In this document: in pieces, positions 39,986 to 49,171 of the stretch
How positions within the stretch are numbered: the stretch's first letter is position 1
Layout of the letters: each line of letters begins with the position of its first letter
NCBI RefSeq assembly: GCF_004363095.1
Contig: NZ_SNYO01000006.1
Coordinates: 186,001-250,000 of the forward strand
Source of the DNA: Actinomycetospora succinea
Lineage (GTDB): Bacteria > Actinomycetota > Actinomycetes > Mycobacteriales > Pseudonocardiaceae
DNA: 64,000 nucleotides
Reading direction: 5' to 3'
Made by a program: the position numbers and the translations under genes
Notes under the pieces: model-generated
Told to the model about the DNA's origin: nothing
Database searches by the model: none
The model's input: the letters and a program-made list of their open reading frames with translations, nothing else

Positions 39986-40921
39986 GTGCCCGCCCGACCG
40001 ACCCGTCGCCAGTTCATGATCGGCTCCGCCGGCGCCCTCGGCGTCGCCGGTGCCGTGGGGCTGGGTGGGCTGCTCGTCGGCCAGGACAGCCCGGCACCGC
40101 CGCCGCAGCGCATCCCCGACCCGCCGCGCCGCGGGGAGCCGACCGACGCCGTCGGCACCGTCGAGTGGGTCGACTCCGCCGCACGCGGACGCCGGGTGCG
40201 CCTCGTCACCGTGATGCCGCCCGGTGCGGAACGGCTCCGGCTGCCGGTCTGCGTCGCGCTGCACGGGCTGCGCGGCAACGCCGTCTGGTGGAACGAGGCC
40301 GGCAACCGGGGCCTGCTCGGCGACGCCTGGGCCCGTGGCGTGCCGCCGTTCGCGCTGGTCGGCGTCGACGGCGGCGACAACTACTGGCACCCCTACGCCT
40401 CCGGTGACGACCCGATGGCCATGCTGCTCGAGGAGCTGCCCGTGTGGCTGCGCGAGCGCGGCCTCGCCGTGGCGCCGGCGGCGGGCGACCTGCCCGGCGA
40501 GCCGGCCATGGTCACCGGCGTGTCGATGGGCGGGGCGGGCGCGCTGCTCTACACCCGCGAGCGGATGCGACGCCGCCGCCCGCTGCGCGCGGTCGCGGCC
40601 ATCAGCCCCGGGCTCTTCACCGACTGGCGGGTCGCCTCGAAGCGCCCGTTCACGGGTCAGGCCGACTGGGAGGCCAACGACCCGATGCGCTTCTTCCCCG
40701 AGATCACTCCGGTGCCCGCGGGCGTCTGGTGCGGCGACCGGGACCCGTTCGTCGACGCGACGCGGCGCTACATCGCCCTGGCGCGCCCGGAGGTCGGCGC
40801 CGTCAGCCCGGGGCGCCACGACGGCCTCTACTACGCGAAGGTCATGCCGGACGTCGCCGGCTTCCTCGGCCGTCACTCCCGCGACGAGCCGATGGGGTCC
40901 GGAGCGCGCCGGGCGGGCTGA
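39986..40921 (+). CDS. Exported alpha/beta-hydrolase (esterase-like), Tat signal
   Basis: A 311-aa protein. The N-terminus TRRQFMIGSAGALGVAGAVG is a twin-arginine-type signal, implying export of a folded enzyme. The alpha/beta-hydrolase core has the strand VCVALHGLRGN, the nucleophile elbow GVSMGGAG (Ser), an acid in GDRDPFVD and the His in SPGRHDGLYY. It resembles putative esterases of the esterase-D/Ag85-like group; substrate unknown. GTG at 39986 follows GAGGAGGATCC. It converges with clpX (20-bp gap). Confidence 0.85.
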   Translation: MPARPTRRQFMIGSAGALGVAGAVGLGGLLVGQDSPAPPPQRIPDPPRRGEPTDAVGTVEWVDSAARGRRVRLVTVMPPGAERLRLPVCVALHGLRGNAVWWNEAGNRGLLGDAWARGVPPFALVGVDGGDNYWHPYASGDDPMAMLLEELPVWLRERGLAVAPAAGDLPGEPAMVTGVSMGGAGALLYTRERMRRRRPLRAVAAISPGLFTDWRVASKRPFTGQADWEANDPMRFFPEITPVPAGVWCGDRDPFVDATRRYIALARPEVGAVSPGRHDGLYYAKVMPDVAGFLGRHSRDEPMGSGARRAG

Positions 40922-40941
40922 CCGTCCGGCGAACGCCCCGG

Positions 40942-42228
40942 TCAGGCCGACTTGTCGCGGCGCTCCCGGCGCGAGGGCTGGCGCGGCACGATCGTCGGGT
41001 TCACGTTCTCCTTGACCGTCTGCTCGGTCACCACGACCTTGGCGACGTCGTCACGACCCGGGATGTCGTACATCACCGGGTTGAGGACCTCTTCCATGAT
41101 CGCGCGCAGACCACGGGCGCCCGTGCCGCGCAGGATCGCGAGGTCGGCGATCGCCTCGAGCGCCTCGGGGGCGAACTCGAGCTCGACGCCGTCCATCTCG
41201 AACAGCTTCTGGTACTGCTTCACCAGCGCGTTGCGCGGCTCGGTGAGGATCTGCACGAGGCTCGGCTGGTCGAGGTTCGACACCGAGGCGACGATCGGCA
41301 CGCGGCCGATGAACTCGGGGATGAGCCCGAACTTGATGAGGTCCTCGGGCAGCGTGTCGCCGAACGACTCGGCCGACTCCATCTCGGCCTTCGACCGGAT
41401 GTCGGCGCCGAAGCCCAGGCCACCCTTGCCGACCCGCTCCGCGATGATCTTCTCGAGGCCCGCGAAGGCCCCGGCCACGATGAACAGCACGTTCGTCGTG
41501 TCGATCTGGATGAACTCCTGGTGCGGGTGCTTGCGCCCACCCTGGGGCGGCACGCTCGCCGTGGTGCCCTCGAGGATCTTCAGGAGGGCCTGCTGCACGC
41601 CCTCACCGGAGACGTCGCGCGTGATGGAGGGGTTCTCCGACTTCCGCGCGATCTTGTCGACCTCGTCGATGTAGATGATGCCGGTCTCGGCGCGCTTCAC
41701 GTCGTAGTCGGCGGCCTGGATCAGCTTGAGGAGGATGTTCTCGACGTCCTCGCCGACGTACCCGGCCTCGGTGAGCGCCGTGGCGTCCGCGATGGCGAAG
41801 GGGACGTTCAGCAGCTTCGCGAGGGTCTGCGCGAGGTAGGTCTTGCCGCAGCCCGTGGGGCCCAGCATGAGGATGTTGGACTTCGCCAGCTCGACGACGT
41901 CCTCGTTCCGGCTGCCCTCGCGGTTCTTCTCGCCGGCCTGGACACGCTTGTAGTGGTTGTAGACCGCCACCGACAGCGTCTTCTTGGTGTCGTCCTGGCC
42001 GATCACGTACTGGTCGAGGAACTCGTGGATCTCGGTGGGCTTGGGGAGCTCGTCGAGCTTGACCTCACCGGCCTCCGCCAGCTCCTCCTCGATGATCTCG
42101 TTGCACAGGTCGATGCACTCATCGCAGATGTACACACCGGGACCGGCGATGAGCTTCTTGACCTGCTTCTGGCTCTTCCCGCAGAAGGAGCACTTCAGCA
42201 GGTCCCCGCCGTCACCGATGCGTGCCAT
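40942..42228 (-). CDS. clpX: ATP-dependent protease ATPase subunit ClpX
   Basis: A 428-aa AAA+ unfoldase that feeds substrates to ClpP. The N-terminal zinc domain has C13, C16, C35 and C38 (CSFCGKS and [10 protein letters not shown]). Walker A is GPTGCGKT, the pore loop is [10 protein letters not shown], Walker B is [10 protein letters not shown], and the IGF-type ClpP-docking loop lies in the usual place ([11 protein letters not shown] follows). It is downstream of clpP2 across a 252-bp gap with a hairpin, so it may have its own promoter. Confidence 0.97.
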   Translation of the reverse strand: MARIGDGGDLLKCSFCGKSQKQVKKLIAGPGVYICDECIDLCNEIIEEELAEAGEVKLDELPKPTEIHEFLDQYVIGQDDTKKTLSVAVYNHYKRVQAGEKNREGSRNEDVVELAKSNILMLGPTGCGKTYLAQTLAKLLNVPFAIADATALTEAGYVGEDVENILLKLIQAADYDVKRAETGIIYIDEVDKIARKSENPSITRDVSGEGVQQALLKILEGTTASVPPQGGRKHPHQEFIQIDTTNVLFIVAGAFAGLEKIIAERVGKGGLGFGADIRSKAEMESAESFGDTLPEDLIKFGLIPEFIGRVPIVASVSNLDQPSLVQILTEPRNALVKQYQKLFEMDGVELEFAPEALEAIADLAILRGTGARGLRAIMEEVLNPVMYDIPGRDDVAKVVVTEQTVKENVNPTIVPRQPSRRERRDKSA

Positions 42229-42436
42229 CGCAGCAGACCTCGTGTCCCCTCCGGCGCACCTCGGACGGTGCGCTCGTTCGTGGTTGACCGTACCTGCCCA
42301 CCCGGTCGGACGGGGAGGTTCGCGCCCAGCGGATCGTGCAGGTCGCGAGCCCGGGACGTCGTCTCCTGCCCGGGCACGTCGGTGCTGCCGCGACGGGCGG
42401 TCGGCCCGCTGCGCCGGGTGCGCCGACGTCCACCCG

Positions 42437-42471
42437 CGCCCCCTCCCCGGACGGTGCCGGGGAGCGGGGCG
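42437..42471 (-). terminator. GC-rich hairpin downstream of clpP2
   Basis: CTCCCCGG (42443-42450) pairs with CCGGGGAG (42457-42464) around ACGGTG, and the arms extend outward with one bulge to about 42437 and 42471. It lies 10 bp after the clpP2 stop. No T run follows, so it is a candidate factor-assisted or I-shaped terminator that sets clpX apart from clpP1-clpP2. Confidence 0.45.
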
Positions 42472-42480
42472 AGGGAGGGA

Positions 42481-43134
42481 TCAGCGGTTCGCGGAGAGCT
42501 TCCGGCTCGCCACGACGTCGTCGATGAGGCCGTACTCCTTGGCCTCCGGCGCGGTCAGGATCTTGTCGCGCTCGACGTCCGAGCGGATCTGCTCGGCACT
42601 GCGGTTGGTGTGCGTCGCGAGCGTCTCCTCCATGAGGCGGCGCATGCGCGAGATCTCCTGGGCCTGGATCTCCAGATCGGACGCCTGGCCGTAGAAGCCC
42701 TCGGTGGCCGGCTGGTGGATCATGACGCGGGCGTTCGGCACGGCGAGGCGCTTGCCCGGCGCGCCGGCGGCGAGGATGACCGCGGCGGCGGAGGCCGCCT
42801 GGCCGAGGCACACCGTGGCGATGTCCGGACGCACGTACTGCATCGTGTCGTAGATGGCCATCAGCGCGGTGAACGAGCCACCGGGCGAGTTGATGTACAT
42901 CGTGATGTCGCGGTCCGGGTCGTTCGACTCCAGGAACAGCAGCTGCGCCATCACGTCGTTCGCCGACGCGTCGTCGATCTGCACCCCGAGGAAGATGATC
43001 CTTTCCTCGAAGAGCTTGTTGTAGGGGTTCGACTCCTTGACGCCGTAGCTCGTGCGCTCGACGAAGGAGGGGAGGATGTAGCGCGCCTGCGGCGAGGCCG
43101 GAGCCGTGCCGCCGGGCACGTGGAGCTCACTCAT
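42481..43134 (-). CDS. clpP2: ClpP2 protease subunit
   Basis: A 217-aa ATP-dependent Clp protease proteolytic subunit. The catalytic Ser115 is in [10 protein letters not shown], His140 is in MIHQPATEG, and the Asp follows in SDVERDKIL. The N-terminus ([21 protein letters not shown]) matches the ClpP2 type of actinobacteria, which forms a mixed tetradecamer with ClpP1. It is 17 bp behind clpP1 in the same operon. Confidence 0.96.
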   Translation of the reverse strand: MSELHVPGGTAPASPQARYILPSFVERTSYGVKESNPYNKLFEERIIFLGVQIDDASANDVMAQLLFLESNDPDRDITMYINSPGGSFTALMAIYDTMQYVRPDIATVCLGQAASAAAVILAAGAPGKRLAVPNARVMIHQPATEGFYGQASDLEIQAQEISRMRRLMEETLATHTNRSAEQIRSDVERDKILTAPEAKEYGLIDDVVASRKLSANR

Positions 43135-43151
43135 GTGCTCTGTCTCCTGTC

Positions 43152-43787
43152 TCAGGACTGACCGTTGCCGTTGCTGGACGGCGTCTCGCTCGCGCGGGTG
43201 ACCACGTGGTCGATGAAGCCGTACTCGAGGGCCTCGTAGGGGTCGAACCAGCGGTCGCGGTCCGAGTCCTCGGTGATGCGCTCGAAGGTCTGGCCCGTGT
43301 GCTGGGCGATGAGCTCGGCGAGCTGGCGCTTGAGCTTCTTCATGGACTCGGCGCGGATCGTGATGTCCGATTCCGTGCCGCCGAGGCCGCCGGAGGGCTG
43401 GTGCATCATGATCTGCGCGTGCGGCAGCGCGAGGCGCTTGCCGCGGGCCCCCGCGGAGAGCAGGAACTGCCCCATCGAGGCGGCGAGGCCCATCGCGACC
43501 GTGGAGACGTCCGGCTCGATCCACTCCATGGTGTCGTAGATCGCCATGCCCGCGGACACGGAGCCGCCGGGCGAGTTGATGTAGAGCGTGATGTCGCTCT
43601 TCGGGTCCTCGGCCGAGAGGAGCAGCAGCTGGGCCGAGATCTGGTTGGCGATGGTGTCGTTGACTTCCTGGCCCAGGACCACGATGCGCTCCCGGAGGAG
43701 GCGCTCGTAGACCGAGTCGTTGAGCGACATCGACCCGCCGGCGGTACGCATGACCGCCCCGGCGGGGTCGGAGAGGTGCTGGCTCAC
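43152..43787 (-). CDS. clpP1: ClpP1 protease subunit
   Basis: A 211-aa Clp protease subunit. Ser104 in GLAASMGQF and His129 in MMHQPSGG are the catalytic residues, with the Asp in [10 protein letters not shown]. The sequence resembles mycobacterial ClpP1 ([19 protein letters not shown]). GTG at 43787 is chosen because AGGGAC precedes it and mycobacterial ClpP1 also has a propeptide-like start; ATGs at 43751 and 43730 are alternatives. Followed by clpP2; preceded by tig. Confidence 0.95.
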   Translation of the reverse strand: MSQHLSDPAGAVMRTAGGSMSLNDSVYERLLRERIVVLGQEVNDTIANQISAQLLLLSAEDPKSDITLYINSPGGSVSAGMAIYDTMEWIEPDVSTVAMGLAASMGQFLLSAGARGKRLALPHAQIMMHQPSGGLGGTESDITIRAESMKKLKRQLAELIAQHTGQTFERITEDSDRDRWFDPYEALEYGFIDHVVTRASETPSSNGNGQS

Positions 43788-43897
43788 CAGTGTCCCTGCT
43801 TTCTTCGCTGAGGTGATCTTCTCGGGCGTCGGTCGGGCCCACCGACCTCGACAGTAACCACCGGAGCGGGCCGGACAGTCCGTCGACGGGCCGTGTT

Positions 43898-43927
43898 CGC
43901 TCCTGGCCGATGGATCGGCCAGGAGCG
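43898..43927 (-). terminator. Perfect 14-bp stem-loop downstream of tig
   Basis: CGCTCCTGGCCGAT (43898-43911) and ATCGGCCAGGAGCG (43914-43927) are perfect inverted copies with only GG between them. The structure is 21 bp after the tig stop and has no T run. It fits the tight-stem terminators reported for high-GC actinobacteria and would separate tig from clpP1-clpP2. Confidence 0.55.
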
Positions 43928-43947
43928 TGGGCCGGGCGCGCCGGGGG

Positions 43948-45477
43948 TCAGGCGCGCGACGTGGAATCCGGCGCGCCGACGACCTCGGTGTCGGCCTCGT
44001 GATCGGTGCCGGCGTCGGCCTCCACCTGCGAGCTCGGCGAGTCCGGGTCGCTCGCGTCGGAGTCGGCGTCGGCGACCTGGGCGGCGTCGTCGGTGGGGCC
44101 GGCCGCGGCGTCGGCACCCTCGACGACCGGGGCGTCCTCGTCGGACTCCTCGGCACCGGCGGTGCCGAACAGCTCCGAGAGGTCGACGTCCGAGCCGCCG
44201 GGCCCGGTGATCGTCGCGGACTGGACGACGGTGGCGAGCGCCTTGCCGCGGCGGACGTCGGCGAAGATCGCACCGAGCTGGTTGGCCTGCTGCGCCTGCT
44301 GGATGTACTCCTCGGGGCTCACCCCGAAGCGCTGGGCCTGCATCATGATGCGTTCCATCAGCTCGTTCTGCTCGACCTGGACGTTCGCCTCGTCGGCGAT
44401 CTTGTCGAGGAGCAGCTGGGTCTTCACGGCCTGCTCGGCGTTGGTGCGCAGCTCGGTGTCGAACTCCTCGCGGGTCTGGCCCTGGGACTCGACGTACTCG
44501 GTGAGCCGCGCCTCGTCGTGGTCGAACTCGTGGACCGCCTCGTGGGCGCGGACCTCGACCTCGGACTGCACGACCGACTCGGGCAGCGGGACGTCGGCCG
44601 CCTCGAGCAGGGCGTCGAGCACGCGGTCGCGCGCCTGGCTGCCCTGCTCCATCTTCTTCACGCGCGAGTAGCGGGTGCGCAGGTCGTCCTTGAGCTCGTC
44701 GAGCGTGTCGAACTCGCTCGCGAGCTGGGCGAACTCGTCGTCGGCCTCGGGGAGCTGGCGCTCCTTGACCGTCTGCACCGAGACTGTGACCTCGGCGTCC
44801 TTGCCGGCGTGGTCGCCGGCGACGAGCTTCGTCGTGAACTGCTTGGTCTCGCCGGCGCTCATGCCCTCGAGCGCCTCGTCGAGGCCCTCGATGAGCTGGC
44901 CGGAGCCGACCTCGTGGGACATGCCGGTCGTCTGCGCCTCCTCGACGGCCTCGCCGTCGACGGTGGCGGACAGGTCGATGACGACGAAGTCGCCGTTCTG
45001 GACCGCGCGCTCGACGCCCGTGAGCGTGCCGAAGCGTGCCTGCAGGCCCTTGAGCTGCTCGTCGACGTCGTCGTCGGTGACCTCGGCGTCGTCGACCTCC
45101 ACGGCGATCGAGGTGTAGTCCGGCACCGTGATCTCGGGCCGGATGTCGACCTCGGCCGTGAAGGCGAGCTTGTCGCCGTCCTCGATCTCGGTGACCTCGA
45201 TGTCGGGCTGGCCCAGCGGCTGGACCTCGGCCTCGGTGACGGCCTCGCCGTACTTGGCGGGCACGGCCTCGTTGACGACCTCCTCGAGGACGACGCCGCG
45301 ACCCAGGCGCTGGTCGAGGATGCGCGCGGGCGCCTTCCCGGGGCGGAAGCCCGGGATGCGCACCTGCTGCGCCATCTTCTTGTAGGCCTTGTCGAAGTTG
45401 GGCTTGAGCTCGTCGAAGGGCACCTCGACGGCGAGTTTGACGCGCGTCGGCGACAGGTGCTCGACGGTGGACTTCAC
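43948..45477 (-). CDS. tig: Trigger factor, ribosome-associated chaperone
   Basis: A 509-aa trigger factor, the first chaperone met by nascent chains. The ribosome-binding loop is in [16 protein letters not shown]. The FKBP-type isomerase domain follows ([19 protein letters not shown]), then the long helical arms. The C-terminus carries an extra tail of about 80 acidic residues (Asp/Glu/Ala/Ser), longer than in E. coli. GTG at 45477 starts the canonical [15 protein letters not shown] sequence. It heads the order tig-clpP1-clpP2-clpX. Confidence 0.96.
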   Translation of the reverse strand: MKSTVEHLSPTRVKLAVEVPFDELKPNFDKAYKKMAQQVRIPGFRPGKAPARILDQRLGRGVVLEEVVNEAVPAKYGEAVTEAEVQPLGQPDIEVTEIEDGDKLAFTAEVDIRPEITVPDYTSIAVEVDDAEVTDDDVDEQLKGLQARFGTLTGVERAVQNGDFVVIDLSATVDGEAVEEAQTTGMSHEVGSGQLIEGLDEALEGMSAGETKQFTTKLVAGDHAGKDAEVTVSVQTVKERQLPEADDEFAQLASEFDTLDELKDDLRTRYSRVKKMEQGSQARDRVLDALLEAADVPLPESVVQSEVEVRAHEAVHEFDHDEARLTEYVESQGQTREEFDTELRTNAEQAVKTQLLLDKIADEANVQVEQNELMERIMMQAQRFGVSPEEYIQQAQQANQLGAIFADVRRGKALATVVQSATITGPGGSDVDLSELFGTAGAEESDEDAPVVEGADAAAGPTDDAAQVADADSDASDPDSPSSQVEADAGTDHEADTEVVGAPDSTSRA

Positions 45478-46018
45478 TGGTCGTCTCTCCTCGGGGCAGG
45501 GCCATCGTGCGCTCGTGCGGTGACCTGCCCGCAACCCCAGGGCGTACGGGCGGATCGGGTCCGTGGCGTGACGCGGGAGGCCGTCCTCACCGCTCACGGT
45601 CGAGGAGCACCGGAGACCCGGTGCCTGTACCTGCTGACGCGCCCGCCCGGGCGTGGCGGCGAGTCTAGACGTGACCCCCGACCGTTCGCCGTGGCGGCCG
45701 TCCGGACGGGCCACGACGGCGCGTCGGAGACCCCCGTCGGGGCCCGGGACGGCCCGGACACCGCCCGACTCTCCGTGACGACCGCCGATCTCACCGTCAC
45801 GGCAAGGACCGCGGACGGAGGTCGTCGCGAAACGCCGCCCGTCTCCGGTACCGGACGGCGCGTCGCTCGTCCGGGCCGCGACACGCCGAGGAATGCCACC
45901 GTTCGGAGGACAGCGCACCTCCCCACCGCGGCACGGGACACGTCCGGTCCCGACTGGCACGGTGGGGTCCGCCCCGCACACCGCTCCCCGTCGCGGGGCC
46001 CGCCATGAGGAGAGGGAC
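45478..46018. other. Noncoding divergent region upstream of tig
   Basis: About 540 bp between the divergent tig and 34-aa ORF starts. I see no gene with credible codon use in either direction. It should hold the tig promoter; a TAGACT on the minus strand at 45662-45667 is a possible -10 box without a convincing -35. No tRNA-like fold was found by eye. Confidence 0.5.
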
Positions 46019-46123
46019 ATGAGCCCCATGAAGAAGATCCGCAACAACATCGAGCGCGCCCTCGAGACGTTCGAGGTCCTCGCCGGCTACGGCACCAAGC
46101 GCCGCAAGCGCGCTCGGCGATGA
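46019..46123 (+). CDS. 34-aa basic peptide, unknown function
   Basis: A short ORF starting MSPMKKIRNNIERALETFEV and ending in a KRRKRARR tail. It has a first-rate ribosome binding site (GAGGAGAGG, five bases before the ATG) and sits 4 bp before the pentapeptide-repeat gene. The amphipathic helix plus basic end suggests nucleic-acid or ribosome contact. No family recognised; it is supported by its RBS and position rather than by homology. Confidence 0.55.
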   Translation: MSPMKKIRNNIERALETFEVLAGYGTKRRKRARR

Positions 46124-46127
46124 CGGT

Positions 46128-46901
46128 GTGACGGCGTCTCCCCCGAGGTCGGCGGACTGCTCCCGCTGCCTGGCGCTGTGCTGCGTCGGGCCGTCGTTCG
46201 CCGCCTCGGCCGACTTCGCCGTCGACAAGCCCGCCCACACCCCGTGCCGGCACCTCCGGGCCGACGACGGGTGCGGCATCCACGACCGGCTCCGTTCCCG
46301 CGGCTTCCCGGGCTGCGCGGTGTTCGACTGCTTCGGCGCCGGCCAGCAGGTCGTGCAGGTGACCTTCTCCGGCGCCCGGCGGCGGGTGCCGTCGATGTTC
46401 GACGCCCTCGAGGTCCTGCGCCCGTTGCACGAGGTCCTCGCCCTGCTCGACGAGGCCGCCTGGTCGCCCGTCGGCGACGACGCGGTCGGTCTCCGCGATC
46501 GCGTCGAGGCGATGGTGGCGCTGCCCGCCGACGCCCTCGGCGACGTGGACGTGGGCGCCGTGCGCCGGGAGGCGGGCGCGCTGTTCGACGACCTCGTCGC
46601 GGCCGCGCACGCCGGACGGCCGGGCACCGACCTGCGGGGCGCCGACCTCCTCGGCGACGACCTGCGGCGTCGCGACCTGCGCTCGGCCCGGCTGCGCGGC
46701 GCGCTGCTCGTCGGCGCCGACCTGCGGCGCGTCGACCTCGACCGCGCCGAGCTGCTCGGTGCCGACCTCCGTGGCGCCGACGTCCGCGGCGCCCGCCTCG
46801 CCGGCGCGCTGCTGCTCACGGCCCCGCAGCTCGAGGCCGCCCGCGGCGACGGCGACACGACCGTCCCGGACCACCTCGGACGGCCCGCGCACTGGGCCTG
46901 A
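46128..46901 (+). CDS. Cys-rich pentapeptide-repeat protein
   Basis: A 257-aa protein in two parts. The N-terminal half is Cys-rich (CSRCLALCC, then CRHL, CGIHD, GCAVFDC), suggesting a zinc or Fe-S site. The C-terminal half (about 165-235) is a pentapeptide-repeat helix with many A(D/N)L-x-x units (for example [20 protein letters not shown]). Such repeats can mimic DNA, but here no partner is known. The start is GTG at 46128, just after the 34-aa ORF. Confidence 0.8.
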   Translation: MTASPPRSADCSRCLALCCVGPSFAASADFAVDKPAHTPCRHLRADDGCGIHDRLRSRGFPGCAVFDCFGAGQQVVQVTFSGARRRVPSMFDALEVLRPLHEVLALLDEAAWSPVGDDAVGLRDRVEAMVALPADALGDVDVGAVRREAGALFDDLVAAAHAGRPGTDLRGADLLGDDLRRRDLRSARLRGALLVGADLRRVDLDRAELLGADLRGADVRGARLAGALLLTAPQLEAARGDGDTTVPDHLGRPAHWA

Positions 46902-46915
46902 CTACCGTCCTGCCG

Positions 46916-47242
46916 GTGACCGCTCGCTCCATCGCGCTGTTCGTCCTCGCCGCGGTCCTCGAGATCGGCGGCGCGTGGCTGGTGTGGCAGGCGATGCGCG
47001 AGGGCCGGGCGTGGTGGTTCGCGGCGATCGGCGTCGTCGCCCTCGGCCTGTACGGGTTCGTCGCCGCGTTCCAGCCCGACGCCGCCTTCGGCCGGGTCCT
47101 CGCCGCGTACGGCGGGGTGTTCGTGGCGGGCTCGCTGGCCTGGGGCGTGGTGCTCGACGGCTACCGGCCGGACCGCTTCGACCTGCTCGGCGCCGCGATC
47201 TGCCTCGTCGGCGTCGGCGTGATCATGTACGCGCCGCGCTGA
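46916..47242 (+). CDS. YnfA/UPF0060 family membrane protein
   Basis: A 108-aa protein with four membrane helices and the family landmarks [28 protein letters not shown] and [14 protein letters not shown]. YnfA proteins resemble small multidrug resistance transporters, but their substrates are unsettled. The start is GTG at 46916, 14 bp after the pentapeptide gene. The stop region overlaps the 3' end of the convergent DUF4180 gene by 20 bp. Confidence 0.9.
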   Translation: MTARSIALFVLAAVLEIGGAWLVWQAMREGRAWWFAAIGVVALGLYGFVAAFQPDAAFGRVLAAYGGVFVAGSLAWGVVLDGYRPDRFDLLGAAICLVGVGVIMYAPR

Positions 47243-47579
47243 GGCGCTGCTCGAGCTCCGCGAGGTCGGCGACGAACCAGAGCTCGCGGCCCTCGTTGGC
47301 CTCGCGGACCCAGTCGTCGACCGGCCCGGACGTCTCGCCGAGCGCGCCGACCACCACCAGGCGCAGCCGGTAGTTGACGAACTTCTGCACGATCGCGCCG
47401 GCCACCCCGCTGGAGAGCTGCGCGAACGCCGGGTCCAGGCGCTCGACGGGGATCGCGACGACGTCGACCTCCGTGCCGTACGTCTGGCCGATGACGTCGA
47501 GCGCGCCCGCCTCGTCGCCGATCGTCGGCCCCTCGCGGTCGAGGACCAGCACGGGGACGCCGCTGAGCTCGGTGTTCAC
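47223..47579 (-). CDS. DUF4180 domain protein
   Basis: A 118-aa protein matching DUF4180: [40 protein letters not shown] and RELWFVADL are its landmarks. GTG at 47579 is chosen because GGGAGGATCGGCCCC precedes it. The family is found in bacteria, often next to transcriptional regulators; its function is not known. Convergent with the YnfA gene. Confidence 0.85.
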   Translation of the reverse strand: MNTELSGVPVLVLDREGPTIGDEAGALDVIGQTYGTEVDVVAIPVERLDPAFAQLSSGVAGAIVQKFVNYRLRLVVVGALGETSGPVDDWVREANEGRELWFVADLAELEQRLSAART

Positions 47580-47740
47580 GGGGCCGATCCTCCCGGACGG
47601 CGCGAGCCGTTTCGCCGGGATGGAGTGGCGGCCCTGCCGGTGAAGAGCCACCTGTCACGGCAGGGCCGCCCCGAGCGGCTGCTCGCGTGAACCGCCGGGC
47701 CATGGTGCCCGGTCGCCCCGCGCGGCCCGGACACCGGGCA

Positions 47741-48139
47741 TCACATCGTCGGCGCGTGCGGGTCGCTGTCGTCGCCGACGAAGTGGATGTCGAACGGCTT
47801 GTTCGTCATGAACAGGAACGTGACGTCCTGGTCCTGCGTCGCGCCGTGCTGCATGACCCCGCCCTCGGGGAACCAGACGAAGCTGCCCGCCGGGTAGTCG
47901 CCCTGGTGGGTGTTGAGGACGCCCTCGAGCACGTAGACACCGTGGGCGCACGGGTGGCTGTGCCACGGGTTCGTGAAGCCGGCGCGGTAGACCATCTTGA
48001 GCACGGTCATGCCCGTCTCGGGGTCCTGGACCAGCGGGACGTGCTCGAGGTTCGCCTGGATGTACTCGACCGGGAAGCCCTGCCAGGCCTCCTGGGTCGT
48101 GTCGACGACGGTCAGCTCGACGGGCGTGCTCTTGGTCAT
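47741..48139 (-). CDS. Cupin domain protein
   Basis: A 132-aa single-domain cupin. Motif 1 carries metal ligands in NPWHSHPCAHGVYVLEG and motif 2 is in GSFVWFPEGGVMQHGATQ. Such small cupins are dioxygenases, isomerases or sensors (acetylacetone-cleaving-enzyme-like). The start is ATG at 48139 with GGGAGG upstream on the minus strand. Stand-alone gene. Confidence 0.88.
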   Translation of the reverse strand: MTKSTPVELTVVDTTQEAWQGFPVEYIQANLEHVPLVQDPETGMTVLKMVYRAGFTNPWHSHPCAHGVYVLEGVLNTHQGDYPAGSFVWFPEGGVMQHGATQDQDVTFLFMTNKPFDIHFVGDDSDPHAPTM

Positions 48140-48264
48140 GGGAGGAACCCTCGTGCGCCCGGGCCCGACCCCACAAGCCTCAGGACAGCCGCATGCCCTG
48201 CTCCGCGAGGGCCTCCCCCAGCAACCGGCGCGCGTCGATCATGCGCAAGGTGCCCGTCGCGGGC

Positions 48265-48329
48265 GTGATCGCTCCCGGTGCTCCGTGCACCACGTCAGAT
48301 GTGGTCGACGGAGCACCTGTGGCGATCAC
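48265..48329. repeat. Large intergenic palindrome (29-nt arms, 7-nt loop)
   Basis: Arms 48265-48293 and 48301-48329 are inverted copies with only a few mismatches, sharing GTGATCGC at the outer ends and GGTGCTCCGT in the middle, around the loop GTCAGAT. It lies between the cupin gene and a small membrane-protein gene. It has no T run and is longer than a normal terminator; a REP-like or miniature inverted-repeat element is possible. Confidence 0.6.
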
Positions 48330-48337
48330 TCGCCGCG

Positions 48338-48529
48338 TCACTCGTGCGCGCGACCGAAGCGCGCGTCGCGTTCCGGCCCCGGCGCGAGACCGTGGGGCCG
48401 GTGGGCGGGGTCGTCGGGCTGCCGCCGTCGCCGGCGGGCCCGGATCACCACGCTGATCAGGGCCGCGGCGCACGCGAGCACGGCGATCAGCAGGAACGGC
48501 CCGAGCAGGGCCGCGGTCCACTCGCCCAC
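48338..48529 (-). CDS. Small single-pass membrane protein
   Basis: A 63-aa peptide starting VGEWTAALLGPFLLIAVLAC, one membrane helix followed by an Arg-rich cytoplasmic tail (RARRRRRQPDD). GTG at 48529 has GGGGG five bases upstream. It lies just outside the left end of the integrative element, beside the original 3' flank of tRNA-Pro. No family recognised. Confidence 0.5.
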   Translation of the reverse strand: MGEWTAALLGPFLLIAVLACAAALISVVIRARRRRRQPDDPAHRPHGLAPGPERDARFGRAHE

Positions 48530-48665
48530 GCCGACCCCCGATCTCCGCGGGCCTCGCCGTGATCGACGGGTCGGCCTCACGCGGATCGATCGGCACCCCG
48601 CCACAGATCGGTGGCGGGGAGATCCTCTTCGGTGCGCCCGGCGGTCGTGTGCACGCCGGTCGGCA

Positions 48666-48710
48666 CGGTCGGGGTGGCGGGATTCGAACCCACGGCCCCT
48701 CGCTCCCAAA
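48666..48710. repeat. Left attachment site (attL), tRNA-Pro 3' fragment
   Basis: A 45-bp stretch from CGGTCGGGGTGGCGGGATTC to GCTCCCAAA, identical to 61609-61653. It equals the tRNA-Pro sequence from the anticodon loop to just past the 3' end, and the 5' half of the tRNA is missing here. This is the copy displaced by integration. Confidence 0.93.
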
Positions 48711-48808
48711 CTGCCTTCTGGCCTGGTGAAACGGTCTCGCGCGGTGGCGTGAGCAGGGGTCCCAGCCACCCGCGGACAGCCTCGGACTGGCCCAGCTCAG
48801 GGGCTGAT

Positions 48809-48837
48809 GGTGCAGTTCTGGTGCACCTCGCGGTGCA
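48809..48837. repeat. Three GGTGCA direct repeats near attL
   Basis: GGTGCA occurs at 48809, 48820 and 48832 (spacing 11 and 12 bp), all on the plus strand and about 100 bp inside attL. The same hexamer occurs three times close to attR. Paired clusters at both ends are what arm-type binding sites of a tyrosine integrase look like. Confidence 0.55.
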
Positions 48838-48988
48838 GTCAGCTCCAGCCGCGGGCGACGGCCCAGAGCGAGAGTCCGCGGCCCTCACGGCGGAAGGCGA
48901 GCCAGGTCCGGAACGTCCGCATGACGAGGAACGGTGCCCTGATGTCGGCAGGCTGTCTATCGAACGCGTGTTCCCTGTGGGCGGACGG

Positions 48989-49171
48989 CTACGCGGGGGC
49001 CTTCGCCGAGCGGTACCGGATCGTCGTGATGCTCGTCCAGGCGGCGACCGTGACCGCGCTCAGCGCCACGCTGAACCACCAGTCACCGCCCTCCCTGAGG
49101 GCCATGACGAGCTGAAGGACGCCGGTGGCCACGAACAGGGCCAGGAGCACGAGCCCCGCCTGCCAGGTCAT
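48989..49171 (-). CDS. Small two-helix membrane protein
   Basis: A 60-aa peptide with two hydrophobic segments (WQAGLVLLALFVATGVLQLV and VALSAVTVAAWTSI). ATG at 49171 is chosen because GGGGAAGG lies five bases upstream; an in-frame ATG at 49186 has no such site. It is the first ORF inside the left end of the element. Possibly a spread or maintenance protein, but no family is recognised. Confidence 0.5.
   Translation of the reverse strand: MTWQAGLVLLALFVATGVLQLVMALREGGDWWFSVALSAVTVAAWTSITTIRYRSAKAPA

Noticed and set aside
45478..46018. tRNA gene in the tig upstream region
   Set aside because: No cloverleaf with a T-arm GGTTCGA motif was found on either strand.
48180..48245. Possible C-terminal remnant reading MIDARRLLGEALAEQGMRLS
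   Set aside because: Only 20 codons, no RBS and no family match; it could be the tail of a decayed gene but cannot be supported.
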